A stretch of DNA of 30,445 nucleotides from an uncultured Collinsella sp. (lineage in GTDB: Bacteria; Actinomycetota; Coriobacteriia; Coriobacteriales; Coriobacteriaceae). The translations under genes and the position numbers were made by a program. The first letter of the stretch is position 1. Each line of letters opens with the position of its first letter. Below, in pieces: positions 6,935-16,066 of this stretch. Under the pieces are notes generated by a model. The model was not told the DNA's origin. It did no database searches and saw only the letters and a program-made list of their open reading frames with translations. The DNA lies in NCBI GenBank assembly GCA_934654585.1, contig CAKUGF010000023.1:1-30445 (forward strand). The letters are read 5' to 3'.

Positions 6935-7938
6935 TATTTGAGGGTGCTTAAGTCCGGGGTCCAGGTGATGGTGGGGGTTTCGTCGTCGAGGACTTCGTTG
7001 ATGGTGGCGGCCATGCCGGCGAGCAGGCTGTTCTCGCTTACGGTAAGCGTCTTGTAGCCGCCAGCGCGCATGAGCTCACGAATCACCACGGCACCGGCCA
7101 AAATCACGCCCGCGCGCTTGGGCTGCACACCCGGCAGCGCGGCAATGCCTTCCACGTCCAGCGTGGACATGCGCTCGATGGCGGCCGAAATCTGCTCCAT
7201 CGAAAGCTCGCGTAGGTGCACAAAGCTCGAGTCGTACGGTTCCAGCTCGTGGACCAGCGCCACGAGCGTGGTGACGGTGCCGCCCACCGCGACCAGGCGC
7301 TCGGCGCGCTCAAAGTCGCTGGGTAGACCCTCAAAATAGGCGGCGAACTGCTCGCCCGCCCAGTTGGCGGCGGCCGTAAGCTCCCCCGTCGCAGGCGGCA
7401 GGGCCGAGAAGAAGCGCTCCGTCACGCGACGGCAGCCAATGTCCAGCGAGCGCGCACCCTCCAGCGCGAAGATCCCGCGCTCCGGTGCGTACACACCCGT
7501 CGCGAGCTCCGTGGAGCCGCCGCCCGAATCGGCAACAATGATGCGCTCGCCGGCAAAGTCGTGCGCCACGCCAAAAAACGTCAGGCGCGCCTCGACCTCG
7601 CCCGGAATCACCTGCGGTTCGAGCCCCAGCTCGCGCAGGCCGTCCAGCAGCAGGGCGGCATTGGACGCATCGCGCGCGGCGCTCGTGCACGTCGTGCAGA
7701 TGCACGCCGCCCCAAAGGCGCGGGCCTCATCCACAAACATGCGGCACGCAGCGAGCACGCGCTCGACGGCTGCCTCACAAAAGCGACCTGTCGCGTCGAC
7801 GCCCTCGCCCAGGTCGGTAATCTCGGTATGCTTGGACGATTCCACGATCGCCCCAGCCTCGACCTGCGCTAACACCAGTCGCGACGACACCGTTCCCAGA
7901 TCGATCGCCGCCACCTTGTATCGTTTGCAATTCGTCAT
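6934..7938 (-). CDS. ppx: Ppx/GppA-type phosphatase (exopolyphosphatase family)
   Basis: 334 residues from the ATG at 7936-7938, which follows GGAGGGG; the frame is open further upstream but overlaps the ftsB-like gene. The family hydrolyses terminal phosphate from polyphosphate or pppGpp. It has the actin-like ATPase fold: phosphate 1 motif AAIDLGTVSSRLVL (10-23), the phosphate 2 motif VADSGGGSTELATG and AVGGTVTTLVAL in the second half. In phosphate 1 the usual Asn after Gly-Ser/Thr is Val here. The length fits the short, two-domain Ppx/GppA forms without the C-terminal HD domain. It lies 28 bp after the ftsB-like gene and is probably cotranscribed with it, as often seen near eno and ftsB in Gram-positive genomes. 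Confidence 0.88.
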   Translation of the reverse strand: MTNCKRYKVAAIDLGTVSSRLVLAQVEAGAIVESSKHTEITDLGEGVDATGRFCEAAVERVLAACRMFVDEARAFGAACICTTCTSAARDASNAALLLDGLRELGLEPQVIPGEVEARLTFFGVAHDFAGERIIVADSGGGSTELATGVYAPERGIFALEGARSLDIGCRRVTERFFSALPPATGELTAAANWAGEQFAAYFEGLPSDFERAERLVAVGGTVTTLVALVHELEPYDSSFVHLRELSMEQISAAIERMSTLDVEGIAALPGVQPKRAGVILAGAVVIRELMRAGGYKTLTVSENSLLAGMAATINEVLDDETPTITWTPDLSTLK

Positions 7939-7966
7939 TGCGGGCTCCCCTCCGGGCGCTACTCGC

Positions 7967-8728
7967 CTACTCGCCGCTGGACGCGACCGTCTGACCCTCG
8001 ACGCCGTTAAATCCAAACAGCATGTCGAGTGTCTGGATATACCACGGCGCGTCCTTGCCGACTTCTTCGATTTCCTTGGCAACTTCGCTGGCCTTCTTGG
8101 CGTTCGACGACTTCTTGCTCGACGAAGCGTCCGAATCGTCATCCAGCCCCAAGACGTCAATCTTAGTCTCGCCGGGCATTACCAAGCCCAAGTCCTCGGA
8201 TGCCGCATCCTTGATGCCCTCCTCCGAGAGCAGCTTGTCGACGCTTTTTTGCAGTTCATCGTTATATTGCTCGCGAATCTCGACCTGCTTGGCCAAGATA
8301 TCGCTCGAACGTTTGGCCACGTACAGATCGCGCACGGGGAAATACAGGCTCACGAGCGCAAGAGCCACGACAATGCCGATAAACAGCCCACGCTGAGGTC
8401 CATAGGTGAAGTCATAAATCGCTTTGACCACCGCGTTATCGTTGGCGTAATGCATGAAGTCCGAGCCCGAAAGACGGCTCGACGGTCTGCTCGACCTATC
8501 GTGCGTCTGAGTCGAGGGACGCGAGGCATGCGCCGAGTGCGACGAACGGTCCGGGCGATGCGCCGGCGTATTCATTTGAGCATTGGGGCGCGAGGCACTT
8601 GTCGGACGCTGCGCCGAGCGATCGGCGCCCGCGTAGCTGGACCCACCGAGCTGCACCGTATGCGCGCGGCGAGGCGACGGCTCACGCGAACCGGCGGAAT
8701 AGTACCTGTTGTCATAAATCTGATCCAT
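7967..8728 (-). CDS. FtsB/DivIC-like septum formation initiator protein
   Basis: 253 residues from the ATG at 8726-8728 (MDQIYDNRYYSAG), with a modest AAGGCG upstream. Residues 1-95 are disordered and rich in Ser, Arg, Pro and His. A single membrane helix follows at about 115-135 (LFIGIVVALALVSLYFPV), then a coiled coil at about 140-175 (AKQVEIREQYNDELQKSVDK) and a GLVMPGETKI segment typical of this family. FtsB/DivIC binds FtsL and FtsQ/DivIB in the divisome. The C-terminal tail (about 195-253) is Ser/Lys/Asp-rich and longer than usual. Position between eno and ppx is common for ftsB in actinobacteria. The membrane topology predicts a cytoplasmic N-terminus. Confidence 0.82.
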   Translation of the reverse strand: MDQIYDNRYYSAGSREPSPRRAHTVQLGGSSYAGADRSAQRPTSASRPNAQMNTPAHRPDRSSHSAHASRPSTQTHDRSSRPSSRLSGSDFMHYANDNAVVKAIYDFTYGPQRGLFIGIVVALALVSLYFPVRDLYVAKRSSDILAKQVEIREQYNDELQKSVDKLLSEEGIKDAASEDLGLVMPGETKIDVLGLDDDSDASSSKKSSNAKKASEVAKEIEEVGKDAPWYIQTLDMLFGFNGVEGQTVASSGE

Positions 8729-8819
8729 GTGCGCCTTGTGCGGTTGAAGTTTGTTTGCGCTAAGTATTCTAGTTATAGCACGAGCGCGCGCAACGCCTTC
8801 GGCAGCCTTTGCTCGACAT

Positions 8820-8851
8820 AAAAAAGGCGCTGAGCCACACGGCCCAGCGCC
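8820..8851 (-). terminator. Intrinsic terminator of eno
   Basis: On the minus strand, GGCGCTGGGCC pairs with GGCTCAGCGCC around GTGT and is followed by six T. It lies 64 bases after the eno stop codon, separating eno from the ftsB-like gene. Confidence 0.85.
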
Positions 8852-8914
8852 CAATGACGACAAGCAGAATTAGGGCGGGTCCGAGTCAACCCCGCCCCCG
8901 CAACACCACTTGCC

Positions 8915-10394
<1,480 letters not shown>

Positions 10395-11255
10395 TTACTC
10401 CTCCGCCTTTGCGGCATCCCACAGGTCGTTGAGGCCGTGGGTCGGAAGCTCTGCCAGATCCACGTGAGCGTCGGCGGCCATCTGCTCCATCGCGGCCCAG
10501 CGGCGGCGGAACTTTGCCGTGCTAGCGCGCAGGGCGCTCTCGGCGTCAATCCCCTCCTTGCGTGCAACATTGACCAGGGCAAAGAGCAGGTCACCAAACT
10601 CCATCTCGCGCTCGGACGAGCCGGGAGCCTCGGCCTCAAACTCGGCACGCTCCTCGGCGACCTCGTCCCACACGTCCTGGATCGTCTCCCACTCAAAGCC
10701 CACGGCAGCCGCCTTGCGCGAGACCTTCTGCGCCTGCATCAGCGCCGGCAGATGCGTAGGCACGCCGTCGAGCAGACCCTCGGGCGCGGCCTCGCCCGCT
10801 GCCACAGCCTTGTCCTTGGCGGCCTTCTCGGCGAGCTTAACCTCGTCCCAGATCTTGAGCACCTCGGCGGAATTATCGGCATCCGCATCGCCAAACACGT
10901 GAGGATGGCGGCGAATGAGCTTGGCGTCGATATCGCGCGCCACGTCGGCCAGCGTAAACTCGCCGGCGTCGGCCGCAATCTGCGCATGCAGCACGACCTG
11001 CATAAGCACGTCGCCCAGCTCCTCGCGCAGATGCGCCGCGTCATCGGCCTCGATGCAATCGAGCGCCTCGTAGGCTTCCTCGATCATGTTCTTGCCAATG
11101 CTCTGATGCGTCTGCTCGCGATCCCACGGGCAGCCGTCGGGCTGACGCAGGCGCCAGATGGTCTGCACCAGATGCTGAAGCTCGGCTGACGCATCGACCA
11201 GCGTCGACAGGTCGCGCGAGCCCTCGGCATGTTGCTGAGCCATGTGCTGCGCCAT
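10395..11255 (-). CDS. mazG: MazG-family nucleoside triphosphate pyrophosphohydrolase
   Basis: 286 residues from the ATG at 11253-11255 preceded by GAAGGAGGAG. It hydrolyses (d)NTPs to NMP and pyrophosphate, cleaning the nucleotide pool. The N-terminal MazG domain (about 27-110) has RLRQPDGCPWDREQTHQS and the metal-binding pair EEAYE and EELGDVL. A second domain (about 190-275) carries EERAEFE and EMEFGDLLFALVNVARKEG, as in two-domain MazG proteins. The N-terminal 22 residues are extra and polar. It lies 2 bp after the yfcE-type gene and is translated from the same message. Confidence 0.93.
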   Translation of the reverse strand: MAQHMAQQHAEGSRDLSTLVDASAELQHLVQTIWRLRQPDGCPWDREQTHQSIGKNMIEEAYEALDCIEADDAAHLREELGDVLMQVVLHAQIAADAGEFTLADVARDIDAKLIRRHPHVFGDADADNSAEVLKIWDEVKLAEKAAKDKAVAAGEAAPEGLLDGVPTHLPALMQAQKVSRKAAAVGFEWETIQDVWDEVAEERAEFEAEAPGSSEREMEFGDLLFALVNVARKEGIDAESALRASTAKFRRRWAAMEQMAADAHVDLAELPTHGLNDLWDAAKAEE

Positions 11256-11257
11256 GG

Positions 11258-11806
11258 TTACTCCTCCTTCAGGATCACGTGGCGGAACGCGCCGCCCTCG
11301 TAGATGCCGTAGCTGTGCGTGCCGTCCTTGGGGATGCTCACGCTGCCGGGGTTGAAGAGCCACAGACCCGGGTGTGCCTCGCTTGCCTCGTTGACTTTGA
11401 CGTGCGTGTGGCCGTAGACGAGCGCGGAGCCCTCGGGCAGCGCGGGCGCGTGGTCGACGCTGTTGTGCATGCCGGCGCCAAAGACGTGGCCGTGCGTCAG
11501 GAACAGCTCGCGGCCGGTCTCGTCGAACAGCGTGGCGTAGTCGGCCATGACGGGGAAGTCGAGCACCATCTGGTCGACCTCGGCGTCGCAGTTGCCGCGC
11601 ACCGCGATGATGTGGTCGGCCAGAGCGTTGAGCAGCGGAATCACGCGCTTGGGGGCGTAATCGCGCGGCAGGTCGTTGCGCGGGCCGTGATAGAGCAGGT
11701 CGCCCAGCAGCACGATGCGGTCGGGGTCCTCGTGTTCGATGGCAGCGCACAGGCGCTCGGCCCAGTATGCCGAGCCGTGGATGTCGGAGGCGATGAGGTA
11801 TTTCAT
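11258..11806 (-). CDS. yfcE: YfcE/MJ0936-type metallophosphodiesterase
   Basis: 182 residues from the ATG at 11804-11806, with AAAGGA upstream. Motifs in order: ASDIHGS (7-13), LLGDLLYHGPRND, RGNCDAEVD, LTHGHVFG and YGHTHV, then FNPGSVSIPKDG, which are diagnostic of the YfcE/Vps29-like family. The enzyme hydrolyses phosphodiesters using two metal ions; the physiological substrate is not established. It is the middle gene of a probable three-gene unit larC2-yfcE-mazG. Confidence in family is high and in substrate low. Confidence 0.92.
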   Translation of the reverse strand: MKYLIASDIHGSAYWAERLCAAIEHEDPDRIVLLGDLLYHGPRNDLPRDYAPKRVIPLLNALADHIIAVRGNCDAEVDQMVLDFPVMADYATLFDETGRELFLTHGHVFGAGMHNSVDHAPALPEGSALVYGHTHVKVNEASEAHPGLWLFNPGSVSIPKDGTHSYGIYEGGAFRHVILKEE

Positions 11807-11861
11807 GGCGGTCCTTTCGGGTGGGGTTAGTTGGGCTGGGCGCGGCGTGTCGCCGGCCGCG

Positions 11862-12347
11862 TTATTCAAATTGGAGCGCTGCGGCTTGCGCTGCCTGCAT
11901 CACGCGCTGGAGCGGCACGCCGTGCTCTCGGGCGAGACGGGCGCAGTCCTCGTACTCGGGCGCCGCGCGCTCGCTGCCGTCGGGCAGGGTCGCCACCTTT
12001 ACAGCCACCTCGCCCCAAGGCGTTGCCACCCGCTCAAAGCGGCGCGGCAGGCAGACGCGCTCCATAACCTGGCGGCGAATGCCGTTGGTCGTGGTTTCCG
12101 AAAAGATAATCGTCTGCAGGCGCTCGATATCCTCGTGCGAGCAAATCACCTGCAGCTGCCAGCCGGGGCGGTTCTTTTTGCAATAGAGGGGCAGCCAGTG
12201 CACCTCGCGGGCGCCGGCATCGCGCAGGCGGTCGGCAGCGTAGGCGAGCACCTCGGGCGACGCGTCGTCGATGTCGCACTCCAGTTTGACGATGGTTTCG
12301 GGCGCATCGGTCTCGCGAGACAGCGGGGATTTGCTATCGCATTGCAT
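11862..12347 (-). CDS. larC: Stand-alone LarC C-terminal domain (nickel-pincer cofactor synthesis type)
   Basis: 161 residues from the ATG at 12345-12347, chosen for the AAAGGA upstream; an earlier ATG at 12384-12386 has no ribosome-binding site. The sequence matches the C-terminal part of LarC: VKLECDIDDASPEVLAYA, then KKNRPGWQLQVIC, IIFSETTTNGIRR and PEYEDCARLAREHGVPL. Full LarC (about 400 residues) is a CTP-dependent cyclometallase that inserts nickel into the pincer cofactor of lactate racemase. In Lactiplantibacillus plantarum it is made as LarC1 plus LarC2 by a programmed frameshift. Here only the LarC2 part exists; no LarC1 reading frame lies upstream, where the sequence runs into a hairpin. 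It may be a repurposed domain or work with a distant LarC1. Confidence 0.8.
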   Translation of the reverse strand: MQCDSKSPLSRETDAPETIVKLECDIDDASPEVLAYAADRLRDAGAREVHWLPLYCKKNRPGWQLQVICSHEDIERLQTIIFSETTTNGIRRQVMERVCLPRRFERVATPWGEVAVKVATLPDGSERAAPEYEDCARLAREHGVPLQRVMQAAQAAALQFE

Positions 12348-12669
12348 ACGGTCCGGATCCTTTCCGCACGGGCTCGTTTTGTTCATCCAAACGCTAGCAC
12401 ATCGTGGGCGGTGCAGGGGCGGCGTCACGGGATAGGCGTGACTTTCGTCCGTCGCGCCCGTCGCCCTCGTCTCAAAACGTGTACGTCAGCCTCCAAACAT
12501 GTCATTTTTTGTCGGTTTTGGAGGCTGACGTACACGTTTTGAGAGCGCAAGCGGGACGGCACCGCGCGCCGCACAGCCTTTCCAGTCGATTTCGGCACCC
12601 GATGTACCCAGCGCGTCAAGAACCACGCCATTACAATGGAGCGGATTCGCCAAATGCAAAGGAGTCACC
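12348..12669. promoter_or_regulatory. Divergent intergenic region between larC2 and the PHP phosphatase gene
   Basis: 322 bp without a gene. It contains the hairpin at 12471-12543, a TACAAT at 12632-12637 that could be the -10 of the plus-strand phosphatase gene (no clear -35), and the ribosome-binding sites of both flanking genes. Confidence 0.4.
12471..12543. repeat. Perfect 27-bp-stem hairpin
   Basis: Arms 12471-12497 and 12517-12543 are exact inverted complements (CTCAAAACGTGTACGTCAGC and on to CTCCAAA) around a 19-base loop containing TTTTTT. It is between divergent genes, so it is not a simple terminator of a neighbouring gene, and it could be a repeat element or a structured transcript. 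Confidence 0.75.
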
Positions 12670-13581
12670 ATGTCCGCATATCCGATGGTCGATTGCCATA
12701 CCCATACCTCGTTTTCGGACGGGCATGCCTCGTTTGAGGAAAACGTCCGCGCCGCTGCGGCCGCCGGCTGTCAGGTCATGGTCTCGACCGACCACCTCAC
12801 CCTGCCCGCCAGCATGGATGCCGCCTGCGAGGTGCAGGTCGTTGAGGGCGATCTGCCGGCACATCGCCTGGCATTTGAGGACGCCCGTAAACTCACCGCG
12901 CAGATTGCGCCGGAGCTCACCTTTATCTACGGTTTTGAATGCGATTGGTACGAAGGCTGCGAGCCTTTGGTTGAGAGCTGGTCTGCGGGCGCCGTGGTGC
13001 GCTTGGGCAGCGTGCACTGGATTGGCAACCCGGGCGATATCATGGCCGGTGCTGCTGGTACGGCGGGAACAGAGAACGTCGCTCGTCCCGATACGCCCGA
13101 TTCGCTTTGCGGCTGGATCGACGACGACACCAACCTGCATGTTTGGGAAAACCTGGGCGTGCGCGGCGTGTGGGAGCGCTATGTCGACGACTGGTGCCGC
13201 GCCTGCGAAAGCTCGCTTAACTTTGACGTGATGGCCCATCCCGACCTGGTCATGCGTTTTTCGAAGGAAGGCTTTGCGCCCGACTTCGATCCCACGCCGT
13301 TTTGGGAGCAGATGGCCGAATGCGCCCACGATACGGGTCGCCGCATCGAGGTCTCGACCGCCGCACCGCGCAAGGGCCTCGACGACTATTACCCCGCAAC
13401 GGGACTGCTGCACCGCTTCGCCCACGCTGAGGTGCCGATCACCTTTGGCTCGGACGCGCACCGCGCCTGCGACATCTGCTGGAATATCCGCGAAGCCCAG
13501 GCGCACGCCTACGACTGCGGCTACCGAACCTTCGACATCCCCCACCCCACCGGCGAATGGGAACCCACACCCCTTGCCTAG
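12670..13581 (+). CDS. hisK: PHP-type histidinol-phosphatase
   Basis: 303 residues; the ATG at 12670 follows AAAGGAG. The PHP metal-binding motifs are in order: DCHTHTSFSDGH (8-19), STDHLTLP (Asp41, His42), the Glu in YGFECDW, GSVHWIG, MAHPDLVMRF and GSDAHRACD. PHP histidinol-phosphatases (HisK/HisJ) remove phosphate from L-histidinol phosphate, the step before HisD. The hisB gene in the facing operon encodes only the dehydratase, so this gene plausibly supplies the missing phosphatase. It converges on hisE. The length is somewhat above the usual 260-280, with an insertion around residues 125-145. Another PHP phosphoesterase role is possible but the context argues for this one. Confidence 0.82.
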   Translation: MSAYPMVDCHTHTSFSDGHASFEENVRAAAAAGCQVMVSTDHLTLPASMDAACEVQVVEGDLPAHRLAFEDARKLTAQIAPELTFIYGFECDWYEGCEPLVESWSAGAVVRLGSVHWIGNPGDIMAGAAGTAGTENVARPDTPDSLCGWIDDDTNLHVWENLGVRGVWERYVDDWCRACESSLNFDVMAHPDLVMRFSKEGFAPDFDPTPFWEQMAECAHDTGRRIEVSTAAPRKGLDDYYPATGLLHRFAHAEVPITFGSDAHRACDICWNIREAQAHAYDCGYRTFDIPHPTGEWEPTPLA

Positions 13582-13593
13582 CCATCCCCTCAT

Positions 13594-13662
13594 AAGTTGC
13601 GGTGAAATAGGGACTGTTTAAACGTTTCAACGGCCTAAACAGTCCCTATTTCACCGCAACTT
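13594..13662. repeat. Perfect 27-bp-stem hairpin (GTTGCGGTG family)
   Basis: Arms 13594-13620 and 13636-13662 are exact inverted complements beginning AAGTTGCGGTGAAATAGGGA, with a 15-base loop. The outer half matches the hairpin at 6869-6934. It lies between the converging hisK and hisE genes and could act as a two-way transcription barrier, though no T run follows it. Confidence 0.75.
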
Positions 13663-13702
13663 CCTTAACTAGTCATTGGGGGGCGGAGGAAAAGGGTTTG
13701 AG

Positions 13703-14020
13703 TTAGTGGCGGCGGGCGTTTAGTTCGCCGGCCAGCTCGTCGAGGGTGATGCCGTAGCGCTCGAGCGTTACGAGCAGGTGGTAGATCAGGTCGCCGGCCT
13801 CGTAGCGAATGTGGTCGTGGTCGTTGTCCTTGCAGGCCATGATGACCTCGCTCGCCTCTTCGGCAAGCTTCTTGAGCAGCTCGTCCTCAACATCGGTCAG
13901 CAGACGAGCGGTGTAGCTCTCCTGTGGCGATGCGTCGCGACGACCGTGAATCACCTCGGCCAGACCCGTTAGCGTCTCACCGATATTTCCATCCTGAACA
14001 TTTGCGGTGCGCACACCCAT
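13703..14020 (-). CDS. hisE: Phosphoribosyl-ATP pyrophosphohydrolase
   Basis: 105 residues; start at 14018-14020 with AAAGGA seven bases before it. HisE converts phosphoribosyl-ATP to phosphoribosyl-AMP, step 2 of histidine synthesis. It has the all-alpha MazG-like fold with EDELLKKLAEEASEVIMACK and RYEAGDLIYHLLVTLERYGI, in which the Glu and Asp residues bind magnesium. Length is normal. It is the last gene of the operon and is separate from hisI, whereas many bacteria carry a hisIE fusion. Confidence 0.95.
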   Translation of the reverse strand: MGVRTANVQDGNIGETLTGLAEVIHGRRDASPQESYTARLLTDVEDELLKKLAEEASEVIMACKDNDHDHIRYEAGDLIYHLLVTLERYGITLDELAGELNARRH

Positions 14021-14066
14021 AGTTCAATCCTTTCCGTTTTGCCGAGCGCCTAGCAGAGCGCTTGCC

Positions 14067-14396
14067 TTAGGCGAGCTTTTTGAAGAAGCAGGTGCGGTTG
14101 CCGGTATGGCACGCCGGACCCGGCGAGTCGACCTTGACCAGGAGCGTGTCGCTGTCGCAGTCCGCCCAGAGCTCCTTGACCTCCTGCATGTTGCCACTCG
14201 TCGCGCCCTTGTTCCAGAGCTCCCGACGGCTGCGGCTCCAAAACCACGTGGTGCCGGTCTTGAGCGTCAGTCCCACCGATTCCTCGTTCATCCAAGCAAC
14301 CATAAGCACCTCACCGGTGTCATATTGCTGAACCACACAAGGAATCAGCCCACTGGCATCGTACTTAAGATCCGAAGGATTGGTTATCTCTTCCAT
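14067..14396 (-). CDS. hisI: Phosphoribosyl-AMP cyclohydrolase
   Basis: 109 residues from the ATG at 14394-14396; a TTG four codons earlier is possible but overlaps the GGGGAG ribosome-binding site. HisI opens the adenine ring of phosphoribosyl-AMP (step 3). Signatures are VLMVAWMNEESVGLTL, TGTTWFWSRSRRELWNKGAT, and the metal-binding set DCDSDTLLVKV and CHTGNRTCFF, with the zinc cysteines and aspartates present. It follows hisF after a 140-bp spacer with a palindromic element and precedes hisE by 46 bp. Confidence 0.95.
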   Translation of the reverse strand: MEEITNPSDLKYDASGLIPCVVQQYDTGEVLMVAWMNEESVGLTLKTGTTWFWSRSRRELWNKGATSGNMQEVKELWADCDSDTLLVKVDSPGPACHTGNRTCFFKKLA

Positions 14397-14432
14397 TTCT
14401 CTCCCCAATCAAACATCGCAGGTCGGCGAGGG

Positions 14433-14527
14433 TTGCCCAGGTGCCCGAGATTCCGAGCGACAAGCCCGACGACGCGTACTTAAGTACGCGAGGAGGGTTG
14501 GAGCCGGAAGGTCGGGTGCCTGGACAA
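14433..14527. repeat. Palindromic intergenic element between hisF and hisI
   Basis: Outer arms 14433-14448 (TTGCCCAGGTGCCCGA) and 14512-14527 (TCGGGTGCCTGGACAA) pair with three mismatches or wobbles. At the centre, 14473-14490 is a perfect 18-bp palindrome, CGCGTACTTAAGTACGCG. The element is inside the his operon and would fold in the mRNA between hisF and hisI. No small gene is evident. Confidence 0.65.
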
Positions 14528-14536
14528 GCCGCAGCG

Positions 14537-15319
14537 CTAGAAGTCCAACCTGACAGGGATACCTTGAGATGCCATGTACTCTTTGACCTGGCGAATGCTG
14601 AACGTTCCAAAGTGAAAGACGCTGGCCGCCAGCACGGCGTCGGCCTCGCCTTCGATCACGCCCTCGGCAAAATGCTCGAGCGCGCCCACGCCGCCGCTCG
14701 CGATGACCGGAATCGGCACCGCGCGCGCCACGGCGCGGGTGAGCGCCAGATCGAAGCCGGCCTTGGTACCATCGCGGTCCATGCTGGTGAGCAAGATCTC
14801 GCCGGCGCCGCGGCGAGCCGCCTCCTCGGCCCACGCCACCGCATCGATGCCCGTGGCGTTGCGGCCGCCCGCCGTGAAGACCTCCCACTTGTCAGCCCCC
14901 GGCTCGCCGGGCAAACCGACGCGCTTGGCATCGATTGCCACGACTACGGCCTGGCTGCCAAACGCCGCGGCGGCCTGGCTGATCAGCGACGGGTCGCGCA
15001 CGGCGGCCGAATTAAGCGACACCTTGTCAGCGCCAGCCGCCACCATGGTCCGCATGCCCGCCAGGTCGCGGAAGCCGCCGCCCACAGTATAGGGAATGGC
15101 CAGCTCCTCGGCCGCATGCGCCGCCATCTCGATGGTCGTCGCGCGGTTGTCGCTCGTCGCGGTGATGTCCAGGAACACGACCTCGTCCGCACCCTCGCGG
15201 TCGTAGGCGCGGGCCAGCTCCACCGGATCGCCCGCATCGCGCAGGCTCACAAAGTTGACGCCCTTGACCACGCGGCCGTCCTTAACGTCCAGGCAGGGAA
15301 TCACGCGTTTGGTAAGCAT
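14537..15319 (-). CDS. hisF: Imidazole glycerol phosphate synthase, cyclase subunit
   Basis: 260 residues; start at 15317-15319 with GGGGAGGAG upstream. HisF is a TIM barrel that takes ammonia from HisH and converts PRFAR to imidazole glycerol phosphate and AICAR. The catalytic aspartates Asp11 ([10 protein letters not shown]) and Asp130 (VVAIDAKR) are in place, with phosphate-binding loops VGGGFRD and [11 protein letters not shown]. It begins 3 bp after the hisA stop codon, so the two are translationally coupled. Confidence 0.98.
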   Translation of the reverse strand: MLTKRVIPCLDVKDGRVVKGVNFVSLRDAGDPVELARAYDREGADEVVFLDITATSDNRATTIEMAAHAAEELAIPYTVGGGFRDLAGMRTMVAAGADKVSLNSAAVRDPSLISQAAAAFGSQAVVVAIDAKRVGLPGEPGADKWEVFTAGGRNATGIDAVAWAEEAARRGAGEILLTSMDRDGTKAGFDLALTRAVARAVPIPVIASGGVGALEHFAEGVIEGEADAVLAASVFHFGTFSIRQVKEYMASQGIPVRLDF

Positions 15320-15322
15320 GGG

Positions 15323-16066
15323 CTACTCCTCCCCTCGGGCGGCGGCGAGCGCCTGGGCCAGCGTAAAGTTGCCCTCGTAGAGCGCACGACCGGTAATGGC
15401 GCCCTCGATGGCACCCTCGCCCACCGCGGCAAGCGCACGGATATCGTCGAGCGTCGAGATGCCGCCCGATGCCACGACGGGAAAGCCCGAGACCTGCGCC
15501 ACATGACGATACGCCGCCACGTCGATGCCCGTCTGCATGCCGTCGCGCGCGATGTCGGTATAGACCAGGTGCTTAAAGCCCAGCTCGCTGAGCTGAGCCA
15601 CGGCGTCGTCGAGCGCCACGCCCGCGCCGTCGCGCCAGCCGTTCACCTTGACCTGGCCGTCGCGCGCGGCAATGTCTGCCACGAGCAGCTCGCCAAAGCC
15701 GCGGGCCGCCACCTCGGCAAAACCCGGCTCGGTCACCAGCACGGTACCCAGCGCGATGCGACGCGCGCCATAGCCGGCCAGTTCGTCGATACGTGCGAGC
15801 GAACGGACGCCGCCGCCCACATCCACGGACAGACCGTCGACACCGCAGATGGCCTTAATCGCCGCCGAGTTGGCAGCGCACGCGTCCTTGTCCTCGCCAA
15901 AGGCAGCGGACAGGTCGACGACGTGCACCCAGCTCGCGCCCTGCTCGGCAAACGAGCGGGCGACGGCAACGGGGTCGTCGGAATATACCTTGCAGCGGCT
16001 GCGGTCGCCGCGCTCCAGGCGCACGACCTTGCCGCCGATCAGATCGATGGCGGGAAACAGGATCAT
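15323..16066 (-). CDS. hisA: Phosphoribosylformimino-5-aminoimidazole carboxamide ribotide isomerase
   Basis: 247 residues, a TIM barrel paralogous to HisF. It isomerises ProFAR to PRFAR. Catalytic Asp8 (LFPAIDLIGGKVVRL) and Asp171 (YTDIARDGMQTG) are present, as are VDVGGGVRS and ASGGISTLDD. The start codon overlaps the end of hisH by 4 bases (ATGA), a strong sign of coupled translation. Confidence 0.98.
   Translation of the reverse strand: MILFPAIDLIGGKVVRLERGDRSRCKVYSDDPVAVARSFAEQGASWVHVVDLSAAFGEDKDACAANSAAIKAICGVDGLSVDVGGGVRSLARIDELAGYGARRIALGTVLVTEPGFAEVAARGFGELLVADIAARDGQVKVNGWRDGAGVALDDAVAQLSELGFKHLVYTDIARDGMQTGIDVAAYRHVAQVSGFPVVASGGISTLDDIRALAAVGEGAIEGAITGRALYEGNFTLAQALAAARGEE

Noticed and set aside
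11862..12428. Longer start of LarC2 at 12386 or 12428
   Set aside because: Neither has a ribosome-binding site; the ATG at 12347 has AAAGGA, and the added residues do not look like LarC.
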